Shown piece after piece: positions 8,106-16,057 of a stretch of DNA of 64,000 bases. The position numbers were made by a program, and so were the translations under genes. Under the pieces are notes generated by a model. It searched no databases. It saw only the letters and a program-made list of their open reading frames with translations, and was not told where the DNA came from. Location of the stretch: NCBI RefSeq assembly GCF_000184685.1, contig NC_014830.1, positions 1,488,001 to 1,552,000 on the forward strand. The letters run 5' to 3'. The stretch is from Intrasporangium calvum DSM 43043. Lineage in GTDB: Bacteria; Actinomycetota; Actinomycetes; Actinomycetales; Dermatophilaceae. The first letter of the stretch is position 1, and each line of letters begins with the position of its first letter.

Positions 8106-8726
8106 ATGAACGACATCCGCGTCACTGTTCACGGCAACGTCGTGAACGACCCCATCACCAGGCCCGGTCGAAACGGCAGCGTGTTCACGACCTTCAGGGT
8201 CGGGACCACGCCCTATCGGCGCAACGGCGACGGCAAGTTCGTCGACCTGGACACGAGCTTCTACAACGTGATCGCCTTCAACGCCCTGGCGGCGAATGCC
8301 GGGCAGTCCCTCCTGAAGGGTCAGCCGGTCGTCATCGAGGGGAAGCTCTCGTCGAGGTCCTACATCGGCAGCGACGGGGTCAGCCGGACCTCCGCGGAGA
8401 TCGAGGCGGACCACATCGGCCATGACCTCCGCTGGGGCCGTGCCTCCTTCCTCAGACTGAGCAAGGCGGCTGCGCTCGGCCTCGACCCCGCGTCGGAGGT
8501 CGAGGTCCGCAACGCGGTCGCCACGATGAACGGCGGCGGGGAACCGGGTGGCGAACCCACAGGCTTCGGGGCCGGTCGACCGGCGAACGTGGACGCCAAC
8601 GGCGTGCTCCACGGTGACCTCGCCCTGGACGAGGGTGGGCCCGGGTCAGCCGAGGACCTGGGGTGTGACGGTGTTCCCGGCGACCCGGAGACGGACGACT
8701 ACACCGTGGAGGAGCCGGCGGCGTGA
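8106..8726 (+). CDS. ssb: Single-stranded DNA-binding protein, paralogue with atypical tail
   Basis: A 206-residue protein with an N-terminal OB fold (NDIRVTVHGNVVNDPITR... FTTFRVGTTPYRR... DTSFYNVIAFNALAANAGQSLLKGQPVVIEGKL), typical of SSB. AGGAGGAG precedes ATG 8106. The C-terminal half is longer and different from housekeeping SSB: after the OB fold comes RASFLRLSKAAALGLDP and an acidic Gly-rich region. The protein ends YTVEEPAA instead of the acidic DDDIPF-type tip that recruits partners. It is probably the accessory SSB found in many actinobacteria (SsbB-like), perhaps linked to recombination or chromosome segregation. There is a 204-bp gap from the dynamin pair. Confidence 0.85.
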   Translation: MNDIRVTVHGNVVNDPITRPGRNGSVFTTFRVGTTPYRRNGDGKFVDLDTSFYNVIAFNALAANAGQSLLKGQPVVIEGKLSSRSYIGSDGVSRTSAEIEADHIGHDLRWGRASFLRLSKAAALGLDPASEVEVRNAVATMNGGGEPGGEPTGFGAGRPANVDANGVLHGDLALDEGGPGSAEDLGCDGVPGDPETDDYTVEEPAA

Positions 8727-8807
8727 ATGGCTGAGGAGGCTGGCGAGACGCCCGTTCCGTGCCGTCCGGCTCAACCGGACGGATTCGGTGAGCGGGCGGA
8801 TCGCAGA

Positions 8808-8813
8808 TAGCCT
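8808..8813 (+). promoter_or_regulatory. -10 hexamer TAGCCT, leaderless start of ettA
   Basis: TAGCCT followed by 7 bases and ATG 8821. No ribosome binding site is visible. Confidence 0.5.
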
Positions 8814-8820
8814 TCTGCGC

Positions 8821-10503
8821 ATGGCCGAGTACATCTACACCATGACCCGGGCGCGCAAGGCGCACAACGAGAAGGTCATCCTCGATGACGTCTCCATGTC
8901 GTTCTACCCGGGCGCGAAGATCGGCATGGTCGGCCCGAACGGCGCCGGCAAGTCGACGATCCTCAAGATCATGGCCGGACTCGACCAGCCCTCGAACGGT
9001 GAGGCGCGGCTCGCTGCCGGTGCCACCGTGGGGATCCTGCTCCAGGAGCCCCCGCTGAACGAGGAGAAGACCGTCCTCGGCAACGTCGAGGAGGGCGCGG
9101 GCGAGATCAAGGCCAAGCTCGACCGCTACAACGAGATCAGCGCCGAGATGGCCGACCCGGACGCCGACTTCGACGCACTCCTCCAGGAGATGGGCAAGCT
9201 CCAGGAGCAGATCGACCACGCCGACGCGTGGGACCTCGACAACCAGCTCGAACAAGCGATGGACGCCCTGCGCTGTCCGCCCCCGGACCTGCCCGTCACC
9301 AACCTGTCCGGCGGTGAGCGTCGGCGCGTGGCGCTCTGCAAGCTGCTCCTCCAGAAGCCGGACCTGCTCCTGCTGGACGAGCCGACGAACCACCTTGACG
9401 CTGAGTCGGTCCAGTGGCTCGAGCAGCACCTCGAGAGCTACCCGGGCGCCGTCATCGCGGTCACCCACGACCGCTATTTCCTCGACCACGTCGCGCAATG
9501 GATCGCCGAGGTCGACCGCGGCCGGCTCTACCCGTACGAGGGCAATTACTCGACCTACCTGGAGAAGAAGTCTGAGCGCCTCCAGATCCAGGGCAAGAAG
9601 GACGCCAAGCTCGCCAAGCGGCTCAAGAGCGAGCTCGAGTGGGTCCGCTCCAACGCCAAGGGCCGCCAGGCCAAGTCCAAGGCCCGACTCGGACGCTACG
9701 AGGAGATGGCGGCGGAGGCCGAGCGCACCCGCAAGCTCGACTTCGAGGAGATCCAGATCCCGCCGGGTCCCCGGCTCGGCTCAGTGGTCATCGAGGTCAG
9801 GAACCTCCGCAAGGGTTTCGGCGACCGGCTCCTCATCGACGGCCTCTCCTTCACCCTCCCGCGCAACGGCATCGTCGGGGTCATCGGTCCGAACGGGGTC
9901 GGCAAGACGACGCTCTTCAAGACGATCGTCGGTCTCGAGCAGCCGGATGCCGGGGAGGTCAAGGTCGGCGAGACGGTCCAGATCTCCTACGTCGACCAGG
10001 CCAGGGCCGGCATCGACCCGAAGAAGACGCTGTGGGAGGTCGTCTCGGACGGGCTCGACCACATCAAGGTCGGCAACGTCGAGATCCCGTCGCGTGCCTA
10101 CGTGTCGCAGTTCGGCTTCAAGGGGCCCGACCAGCAGAAGCCGGCCGGCGTCCTCTCCGGCGGTGAGCGCAACCGCCTCAACCTGGCCCTCACCCTCAAG
10201 CAGGGTGGCAACCTCCTGCTGCTCGACGAGCCGACGAACGACCTCGACGTCGAGACCCTCGGTTCGCTCGAGAACGCGCTCCTGGAGTTCCCGGGCTGCG
10301 CCGTGGTCATCTCCCACGACCGGTGGTTCCTCGACCGCGTCGCGACGCACATCCTGGCCTACGAGGGTGACGACGAGAACCCGGCGAAGTGGTACTGGTT
10401 CGAGGGCAACTTCGACTCCTACGAGGCCAACAAGGTCGAGCGACTCGGTGCTGACGCCGCGCGCCCGCACCGGGTCACCTACCGCAAGCTGACCCGCGAC
10501 TGA
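8821..10503 (+). CDS. ettA: Energy-dependent translational throttle protein EttA (ABC-F)
   Basis: A 560-residue soluble ABC-F ATPase with two nucleotide-binding domains: Walker A GPNGAGKST (about residue 38) and GPNGVGKTT (about 358), signatures LSGGERRRV and LSGGERNRL, and Walker B LLLLDEPTNHLD and LLLLDEPTNDLD. The N-terminus AEYIYTMTRARKAHNEKVILDDVSMSFYPGAKIGM and the arm and linker regions are those of EttA, which binds the ribosomal E site and gates initiation according to the ATP/ADP ratio. Length matches the family (about 555). Its last 25 bases overlap the end of the convergent flavoprotein gene. Confidence 0.95.
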   Translation: MAEYIYTMTRARKAHNEKVILDDVSMSFYPGAKIGMVGPNGAGKSTILKIMAGLDQPSNGEARLAAGATVGILLQEPPLNEEKTVLGNVEEGAGEIKAKLDRYNEISAEMADPDADFDALLQEMGKLQEQIDHADAWDLDNQLEQAMDALRCPPPDLPVTNLSGGERRRVALCKLLLQKPDLLLLDEPTNHLDAESVQWLEQHLESYPGAVIAVTHDRYFLDHVAQWIAEVDRGRLYPYEGNYSTYLEKKSERLQIQGKKDAKLAKRLKSELEWVRSNAKGRQAKSKARLGRYEEMAAEAERTRKLDFEEIQIPPGPRLGSVVIEVRNLRKGFGDRLLIDGLSFTLPRNGIVGVIGPNGVGKTTLFKTIVGLEQPDAGEVKVGETVQISYVDQARAGIDPKKTLWEVVSDGLDHIKVGNVEIPSRAYVSQFGFKGPDQQKPAGVLSGGERNRLNLALTLKQGGNLLLLDEPTNDLDVETLGSLENALLEFPGCAVVISHDRWFLDRVATHILAYEGDDENPAKWYWFEGNFDSYEANKVERLGADAARPHRVTYRKLTRD

Positions 10504-11612
10504 TCGTCGGTCGGCGCCGGGGGCGGCTCCATGCTCCCGAGCCATCGCGCGAGCGTGGCGACCGCGGCCCGTCCGGCCCGGTTGGCCCCGATCGTCGATG
10601 ACGACGGCCCGTACCCGACCAGGTGCACCCTCGGCTCACCGGCGACCTGCGTACCGTCCATCTCGATGCCGCCGCCGGGGGAGCGTAGGTGGAGGGGGGC
10701 GAGATGGTCCAGGGCGGCCCGGAAACCAGTGGCCCAGAGGATCACGTCAGCTGCCAGGAAGCCACCGTCAGCGAGTCGCACCCCGTCGGGTTCGATGCCG
10801 GCGAACATCGGCCGTCGGTGGAGCACCCCACGTTGCGCTGCCGCGCGGAGGACGGGCGTCCAGATCAGGCCGGTGACGGAGACGACGCTCTGGGGAGGCA
10901 GCCCCTGACGGACGCGCTCCTCGACGAGCGCGACCGCGTCGTGCCCGGCCTGCGGTGTGAACTCGTCCTCACGCCAGACCGGCTCGCGGCGCGTGAACCA
11001 TGACGTCGAGGTCACCTGCGAGATCTCGTCGAGGAGCTGGACGGCGGAGATCCCCCCGCCGACGACGATGACGTGCTGACCACGGAACTCCTCGGCCGAG
11101 GAGTAGTCAGCGACGTGGAGCTGCCGCCCCCGGAAGGCGGCCTGCCCGGGATAGATGGGCCAGAACGGCTTGGTCCACGTCCCGGTCGCGTTGATCAGGC
11201 CCCGGGTGCTCCAGCTGCCGTGGTCCGTCTCGACGAGGAGCCGCCCGCGCGGGTCCGTGTCGTGACGCTGGACTGCCGTCACGCGGACCGGGCGGATGAT
11301 GTGGAGCCCGAGGTCTCGCTCGTAGTCGCCGAAGTACCGGGTGAGGAACTCCGAGCTCGCTTCGCACGGATCCACCTCGGGCTGCGCCACCCCGGGCAGG
11401 TCACTGATCCCGTTGACGGTCGACATCCGGAGCGACCGCCAGCGGTGCCGCCAAGCCCCGCCAGGGCCCGCCTCCGAGTCGAGGACCGCATAGCGTCGGC
11501 CATCGAACCCTGAGCTGGCCGCCTCGAAGCCGCGTCGGCGCAGGTGGTAGGCGGCGGAGAGACCGGCCTGCCCGGCCCCGATGACGAGGACGTCCACCCG
11601 CTGCGATGTCAC
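10479..11612 (-). CDS. FAD-dependent NAD(P)-binding oxidoreductase (flavin monooxygenase-like)
   Basis: A 377-residue cytosolic flavoprotein. An N-terminal Rossmann FAD motif VLVIGAGQAGLSAAYHL and a second dinucleotide motif VIVVGGGISAVQLLDEI near residue 185 are present, as well as ATG-type motifs (LINATGTWTKP; VILWATGFRAAL). This is the layout of flavin-containing/Baeyer-Villiger-like or putrescine-type monooxygenases of the YhiN/CzcO group. Substrate cannot be assigned. GTG 11612 is taken because the Rossmann motif begins six residues later and CACACT lies 6 bases upstream. Longer readings of the frame to 11681 exist. Its 3' end overlaps ettA by 25 bp. Confidence 0.82.
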   Translation of the reverse strand: MTSQRVDVLVIGAGQAGLSAAYHLRRRGFEAASSGFDGRRYAVLDSEAGPGGAWRHRWRSLRMSTVNGISDLPGVAQPEVDPCEASSEFLTRYFGDYERDLGLHIIRPVRVTAVQRHDTDPRGRLLVETDHGSWSTRGLINATGTWTKPFWPIYPGQAAFRGRQLHVADYSSAEEFRGQHVIVVGGGISAVQLLDEISQVTSTSWFTRREPVWREDEFTPQAGHDAVALVEERVRQGLPPQSVVSVTGLIWTPVLRAAAQRGVLHRRPMFAGIEPDGVRLADGGFLAADVILWATGFRAALDHLAPLHLRSPGGGIEMDGTQVAGEPRVHLVGYGPSSSTIGANRAGRAAVATLARWLGSMEPPPAPTDDQSRVSLR

Positions 11613-11711
11613 TCCAGCAGTGTGGCACTGGGGCCGGGCTGGGCGTCGCGGCGGACTTTCTACCGTGCCCGAGTTGAGCATCGAACCCGCCCCTCTTCTC
11701 GCAGAGCCCGC

Positions 11712-13145
11712 TCAGGCGACGAGCGGAGTCGCCGGCTCGCGGGTGGAGCGGCTCTCGAGGGCCATGGTCCAGGCGTTGGCCAGGCGGCGTCCCACATCGT
11801 CCGCCTCGTCCGCGGGGACGCTGTAGGGGATGCGGACGAATCGGTCCATCCCACCGTCGGTGCCGAACTGGGCTCCTCGGGCGAGGCGGACGCCGGCCGC
11901 CTCGCCCACCCGGCTCAGCGCGTCTCCCCGGTCGACCGGTAGCTCACACCAGAGGTTGAGGCCCCCGGGAGGGACGGCAAAGCGCCAGTCCGGTACGTGG
12001 GTGCGGAGAGCGGCGACCATGGCATCGCGGCGTCGTCGGGCCTCGGCGCGACGGTCGTCGAGGAGGGTGCGGCCGGAGCGGAGCAGCTCGACCAGGACGA
12101 GCTGCTCGAGGACGGCGGTGCCGAGGTCCAGGCTGTGCCGGGCCTCGAGGATGGGCGCGACGAGGGCGTGCGGCGCCCGCACCCAGCCCACCCGCAGGCC
12201 GCCCCACCACGCCTTACCCGAGCTCCCGAGGGTGATCGCCTCAGGGGAGGAAGCGGCGAACGGGGCCGGTGGAGCGGTGTCGAGTCCGAGCTCGACGAAG
12301 GTCTCGTCGATGACCGGTGTGCTGCCGGTCCGTCGGAGGACCTGCGAGGTCGACACCCGCTCGTCGCTCGACATGAGGCGCCCGGTCGGGTTCTGGAAGT
12401 CGGGAACGAGGTAGGCCAGGCGAGCACCGCCCTGCCTGAGCGCGAGCTCGAGGTGCTCGGGGTCCCAGCCCAGCGGGTCGATGGGGAAGGGGACGGGGCG
12501 CAGGCTCGAACGTCGCACGCCGACGATGGCGTTGGGGTACGTCGGGGTCTCCAGGAGCACCCGGTCGCCCGGGTCGAGGACGGCACGGAGGACGGCCGAG
12601 AGAGCGGCGTGGGCTCCGCCCGTGATGACGATGTCGCCCGGGTCGGTCGGGAGGCCGCGGCCCTCGTACCACCCAGCGAGCGCCTCACGGAGCTCGGGCA
12701 GGCCCCGCGGGTGGTACCCGGAGGTGGCCAGGTGCCGAGGCAGGTGCTCGAGCGCCCGCTCGTAGGCGGCGGTCAGTCCGGCCGCCGCGGGGAGCACGGC
12801 GTAGGTCAGGTCGATGACGTCGTCGGGGACGTCGCTGGGGACCAGTCCGGCTCGCGACAGGGCGAGACCTGAGCGGTCCTCCGGGAGAGCGGTGACGCTG
12901 CCGGAGCCGCGACGTGTGACGATGAAGCCCTCCGCCCGCAGCACGTCGAAGGCCGCACCCACCGTGGTGCGACTCAGGCCGAGCTGTGACATCAGGGCCC
13001 GTTCGCTCGGCAGCCGGGTGTCGACGAGGATGCGGCCGTCGGCGATGAGCCGACGGAGGCCGGCGGCCAGGCTCCGGTAGGCGGGCCGGGCCAGACGATC
13101 CGGGCCCAGCAGCTGGTCGACGGTGCGGGCGGAGAGCGTTCGCAT
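11712..13145 (-). CDS. MocR-type transcriptional regulator (GntR HTH + aminotransferase), YczR-like
   Basis: A 477-residue two-domain regulator. The N-terminal GntR winged helix (ARPAYRSLAAGLRRLIADGRILVDTRLPSERALMSQLGLSRTTVGAAFDVLRAEG) joins a fold-type I PLP aminotransferase-like domain with PLP-lysine motif LGSSGKAWWGGLRVGW. ATG 13145 is used. It lies divergent from a YczE-like membrane gene with a 62-bp shared intergenic region. The yczR-yczE divergent pair is a recognised conserved arrangement in actinobacteria and firmicutes, with the regulator thought to control yczE. The effector is probably PLP or an amino-acid adduct (inference). Confidence 0.88.
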   Translation of the reverse strand: MRTLSARTVDQLLGPDRLARPAYRSLAAGLRRLIADGRILVDTRLPSERALMSQLGLSRTTVGAAFDVLRAEGFIVTRRGSGSVTALPEDRSGLALSRAGLVPSDVPDDVIDLTYAVLPAAAGLTAAYERALEHLPRHLATSGYHPRGLPELREALAGWYEGRGLPTDPGDIVITGGAHAALSAVLRAVLDPGDRVLLETPTYPNAIVGVRRSSLRPVPFPIDPLGWDPEHLELALRQGGARLAYLVPDFQNPTGRLMSSDERVSTSQVLRRTGSTPVIDETFVELGLDTAPPAPFAASSPEAITLGSSGKAWWGGLRVGWVRAPHALVAPILEARHSLDLGTAVLEQLVLVELLRSGRTLLDDRRAEARRRRDAMVAALRTHVPDWRFAVPPGGLNLWCELPVDRGDALSRVGEAAGVRLARGAQFGTDGGMDRFVRIPYSVPADEADDVGRRLANAWTMALESRSTREPATPLVA

Positions 13146-13155
13146 GCGGTCCACT

Positions 13156-13184
13156 CTGACACAACTGGCTATGGAAAGTAAGGC
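13156..13184 (+). promoter_or_regulatory. Candidate yczE promoter within the yczR/yczE divergent region
   Basis: CTGACA (13156-13161), a 17-bp spacer and TAAGGC (13179-13184) could form -35/-10 elements. The interval also holds TGGC...GCCA inverted half-sites that could bind the MocR protein. Weak evidence only. Confidence 0.3.
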
Positions 13185-13207
13185 CAATCTGACCGATCGT
13201 GGAGCCC

Positions 13208-13894
13208 ATGCGTCGTTCCGTCCCCCTGCTCAACCTCTCGCCCCGTGACCAGCTGCGGGCGGGGCGGCTCCCACGCCGCCTCGCTCAGCTGCTCTTCGGC
13301 CTGACGCTCTACGGGGTGTCGATGGCCATGATGCTGCGGGCGACGCTCGGCCTCGACCCGTGGGATGTCTTCCATGCCGGCATCACCCTTCGGCTGCCGC
13401 TCACCTTCGGACAGGTGACCATCGTCGTCGGGGCGCTCGTCCTGCTCCTGTGGATCCCGCTGCGGCAGTGGCCGGGGCTGGGCACGCTGGCCAATGTCGT
13501 GGTGATCGGGCTGGCTGCCGACGCGGGACTGGCGATGATCGGCACGCCGTCCGGACTGGCAGCCCAGGTGGGTCAGCTCGTTGCCGGCCTCGTCCTCAAC
13601 GGTCTCGCCGGGGGCCTCTACATCGGCAGCCAGCTCGGACCCGGGCCCCGCGACGGCCTCATGACCGGGGTTGCCGGGCGCACCGGGCTCAGCATCCGCC
13701 TCGTGCGCACCGGTCTGGAGCTGACGGTGCTCGCGGCGGGGTGGCTGCTCGGAGGGCCCGTCGGGTTGGGCACCGTGCTCTACGCCGTGTCGATCGGCCC
13801 GCTGGTCCAGTTCTTCCTCCCGCGCGTGACCGTGTCGCTCACGGCGCAGCCGCACCCCACTCGGCCCCTCTCGGAGTGCCCGGCGACCTCGTAG
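13208..13894 (+). CDS. YczE/YyaS/YitT family membrane protein
   Basis: A 228-residue protein with about five hydrophobic helices (LFGLTLYGVSMAMMLRATLGL, VTIVVGALVLLLWIPL, LANVVVIGLAADAGLAM, LVAGLVLNGLAGGLYIG, LTVLAAGWLLGGPVGLGTVLYAVSIGPLVQFFL). The conserved LGLDPWDVFHAGI and GPGPRDGLMTGV motifs are those of YczE. GTG 13199 would add three residues. Function is unknown in the family, and transport or PLP-related export has been suggested. Regulation by the divergent MocR-type protein is likely from context. Confidence 0.85.
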   Translation: MRRSVPLLNLSPRDQLRAGRLPRRLAQLLFGLTLYGVSMAMMLRATLGLDPWDVFHAGITLRLPLTFGQVTIVVGALVLLLWIPLRQWPGLGTLANVVVIGLAADAGLAMIGTPSGLAAQVGQLVAGLVLNGLAGGLYIGSQLGPGPRDGLMTGVAGRTGLSIRLVRTGLELTVLAAGWLLGGPVGLGTVLYAVSIGPLVQFFLPRVTVSLTAQPHPTRPLSECPATS

Positions 13895-13897
13895 GAT
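13892..13897 (+). promoter_or_regulatory. -10 hexamer TAGGAT, leaderless start of LLM oxidoreductase
   Basis: TAGGAT overlaps the yczE stop codon and is followed by 6 bases and ATG 13904. Confidence 0.55.
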
Positions 13898-13903
13898 CGA
13901 ACC

Positions 13904-14821
13904 ATGCGACTGGGTCTCCAGGTTTCCCACTTCAGCTGGCCGGGTGCGCCCGCGTCGATCGGTCCGACCTTCGGTCGGATCGCCCGCGATGCGGAGGCGG
14001 CGGGGATGGCCTCGTTGTGGGTGATGGACCACTTCTTCCAGATCCGGGGGATCGGGCCGCCGGAGCTGGAGATGCTCGAGGCCTACACGACGCTCGGTTT
14101 CGCAGCGGCGCAGACCTCGCGCATCGAGCTCGGCGCCCTGGTCACGGGCGTGACCTACCGCCACCCGGGGATCCTCGCCAAGACCGTGACCACCCTCGAT
14201 GTCCTTTCCGGCGGCCGGGCCTGGCTCGGCATCGGCGCTGCCTGGAACGAGGAGGAGCACCGCGGACTCGGCGTCCCCTTCCCGCCCGTCGCAGAACGGT
14301 TCGAGCGGCTTGACGAGACCCTCCGGATCGTCCGTCAGATGTTCGCCGGTGACGACGGACCGTTCCACGGCCGGCACTACACGCTCGAGCGGACGCTCAA
14401 CAGCCCCCAACCCGTTCGTCGCCCCCGTCCGCCCATCCTCGTCGGTGGCATGGGGCGCCGGAAGACGCTCCGACTCGTGGCGACCCACGCCGACGCCTCC
14501 AACTTCTTCGACGTGGGTCCGGACGGGCTGAGAGCGACCTGTGAGCAGCTGCGTGACCACTGTGCGGAGGTCGGGCGGGAGTACGCCGACATCACGAAGA
14601 CGGTTCTCACCCGGATCAGCCTGTCCGACAGGGGCGGAACCGCGCCCTCGGGCGAGCGGACGATGTCCGTCGCCGAGGCGGTCGACAAGCTCGGAGCCCT
14701 GGCGGAGGCGGGCATCGACGACGCCATCCTGGGGATGGGCAACCAGACGGACCCAGAGGTCTACGCGTTGGTCGCCGAGGTCGTCCGCCAGGTCGCCGGC
14801 CTCAGGGCCGAAGGCCGCTGA
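13904..14821 (+). CDS. LLM-class (luciferase-like) F420-dependent oxidoreductase
   Basis: A 305-residue TIM-barrel enzyme. RLGLQVSHFSWPGAPASIG, SLWVMDHFFQ, TSRIELGALVTGVTYRHPGILAKTVTTLDVLSGGRAWLGIGAAWNEEEHRGLG and PRPPILVGGMGRRKTLRLVATHAD are characteristic of the F420-binding group of luciferase-like monooxygenases. These enzymes transfer hydride from reduced F420 to or from many substrates, and the substrate here is unknown. It starts without a ribosome binding site, 6 bases after TAGGAT. The last 20 bases overlap the convergent phosphoesterase gene. Confidence 0.87.
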   Translation: MRLGLQVSHFSWPGAPASIGPTFGRIARDAEAAGMASLWVMDHFFQIRGIGPPELEMLEAYTTLGFAAAQTSRIELGALVTGVTYRHPGILAKTVTTLDVLSGGRAWLGIGAAWNEEEHRGLGVPFPPVAERFERLDETLRIVRQMFAGDDGPFHGRHYTLERTLNSPQPVRRPRPPILVGGMGRRKTLRLVATHADASNFFDVGPDGLRATCEQLRDHCAEVGREYADITKTVLTRISLSDRGGTAPSGERTMSVAEAVDKLGALAEAGIDDAILGMGNQTDPEVYALVAEVVRQVAGLRAEGR

Positions 14822-15365
14822 CCTCGCCGGCGCCGAGCGGCCAGCTCCACAGCACCCGGCTCCCTCCGGCGGCATACCATGCCAGATCCAGGCGCTCCGC
14901 TCGGCACTGGGCCGGGACGAGGTCTCCGAGCCGCCGGCGCGTGGACTCCATCGTGACGGCGTCAGACCGGCCGTCGAGGGCGTCGAGCGTGAGGTGGGGG
15001 CGAGCGTCAGGGAACTCAGCGGCATACGGCGGGCACTGCGGGAAGGCCCGCCACAGCTGGCGGGTGAGGGCCCGGAAGGGGCCCTCCGGCTCGGGCACGA
15101 GGTGGATGATGCCGTTGGGGAACGTGTCGAGGTCGGCGAGCCGGAACTCGAACGCAGGTGTCGCTCGGGCGATCCGGGCGACCCTGGTGCGAACCCCCTC
15201 GTCGACGAGGCGCGGGTGGAGGAAGGGGCCCAGGGCGGTGACGTGTGCGTGCACGAAGCTCGGGTCGGAGGAGACGAGGTCGCGGTCGTAGTGCCGGTAG
15301 CGTTCGAGCACGAAGGGCTCCAGCTCGGGGACGGGCACCTGCAGCACCGTGTGCCCCCGGCTCAC
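14802..15365 (-). CDS. 2'-5' RNA ligase / cyclic phosphodiesterase superfamily protein
   Basis: A 187-residue protein of the LigT/2H phosphoesterase type. The two short histidine motifs are visible as HAHVTALGPFLHP (HxT at about residue 34) and ARPHLTLDALDG (HLT at about residue 126), roughly 90 residues apart as in the fold. Members hydrolyse or ligate 2',3'-cyclic phosphate ends, but the cellular substrate is unknown. GTG 15365 starts 7 bp after the TetR stop, so the two are probably co-transcribed. The coding sequence holds an in-frame family-A motif copy (PPYAAEFPD) beside the second HxT motif. Confidence 0.78.
   Translation of the reverse strand: MSRGHTVLQVPVPELEPFVLERYRHYDRDLVSSDPSFVHAHVTALGPFLHPRLVDEGVRTRVARIARATPAFEFRLADLDTFPNGIIHLVPEPEGPFRALTRQLWRAFPQCPPYAAEFPDARPHLTLDALDGRSDAVTMESTRRRLGDLVPAQCRAERLDLAWYAAGGSRVLWSWPLGAGEVSGLRP
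15013..15029 (+). repeat. Family A motif inside coding sequence
   Basis: AACTCAGCGGCATACGG within the 2'-5' ligase-like gene, read there as PYAAEF. A degenerate relative (GGCGGCATACC) lies at 14868 in the same gene. Confidence 0.8.
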
Positions 15366-15372
15366 CCGCGGG

Positions 15373-15984
15373 TCACGGGTGTCCGGCGCCGACGAGGCGC
15401 AGTGCGAGCGCGGCATTGGTCTCGCCGATCTCCTGCGGCGTGCGCTTGATGGTCGGGGAGTACCAGCGTGCGACGTCGACGGCCATCGACAGGAGGGCGA
15501 GGGCGGTGTCGCCGATGTCGTCCACGTGGAAGTCGCCTGCGGCGACACCACGCTCGAGCACCTGGCGGATCTGGGCGTCGATGTCCTTGCGCAGCCCCAG
15601 GACGACCGCGCGGTGCTCCGGAGTGAGGTGCTGGTGCTCGTACTGGACGACCTTGGCGAGCTGGTACTGCTCGGCGTGCCAGGCGGAGAACCGGTTCATC
15701 GCCACGGCGAGCCGCTCGGCCGACCCCTCGACGCCCTCGAGGGCGTCACGAAGCAGCTGCAGCGCCGACTGGTGCCCGCTCCGGCTCAGGTTGAAGAGCA
15801 GGTCCTCCTTCGAACCGAAGTGGACGTACACGCCTGCGGGGGAGAGGCCCGCGCCGGAGGCGATGTCCCGCGTCGTCGTGGCGTGGAAGCCCTTCTCGGC
15901 GAAGGCGTGCGCCGCCGCCTCCATGAGCCGGTCGACGGTGGTCGCATCCCGCGCGGGCTGGGGCGGGCTCGTCGAGGTCAGCAC
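15373..15984 (-). CDS. TetR family transcriptional repressor
   Basis: A 203-residue regulator. The N-terminal TetR helix-turn-helix (TTVDRLMEAAAHAFAEKGF-HATTTRDIASGAGLSPAGVYVHFGSKEDLLFNL) is textbook. The C-terminal ligand domain is of the type seen in fatty-acid/acyl-CoA regulators of actinobacteria (inference). GTG 15984 places the HTH at the usual distance; longer readings run over the operator. It is divergent from the acyl-CoA dehydrogenase-SDR operon, with an excellent palindrome between. It probably represses that operon and itself, released by an acyl-CoA ligand. Confidence 0.88.
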   Translation of the reverse strand: MLTSTSPPQPARDATTVDRLMEAAAHAFAEKGFHATTTRDIASGAGLSPAGVYVHFGSKEDLLFNLSRSGHQSALQLLRDALEGVEGSAERLAVAMNRFSAWHAEQYQLAKVVQYEHQHLTPEHRAVVLGLRKDIDAQIRQVLERGVAAGDFHVDDIGDTALALLSMAVDVARWYSPTIKRTPQEIGETNAALALRLVGAGHP

Positions 15985-16011
15985 GTTGACAGCATGCCCC
16001 AGAGAGGCGAG

Positions 16012-16029
16012 ACTAAGCAAGCGCTTAGT
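16012..16029. promoter_or_regulatory. TetR operator palindrome
   Basis: ACTAAGC-AAGC-GCTTAGT: two perfect 7-bp arms around a 4-bp centre, midway between the TetR gene and the acyl-CoA dehydrogenase gene. The TAAGC/GCTTA arms are typical of TetR-type lipid-metabolism operators in actinobacteria. Confidence 0.8.
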
Positions 16030-16057
16030 TACCCGTGAGTTCAGGCTGGGAGGCCCG

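Noticed and set aside
15245-16057. Upstream extension of the acyl-CoA dehydrogenase frame
   Set aside because: It covers the TetR gene in antisense; ATG 16058 has a ribosome binding site and fits the family.
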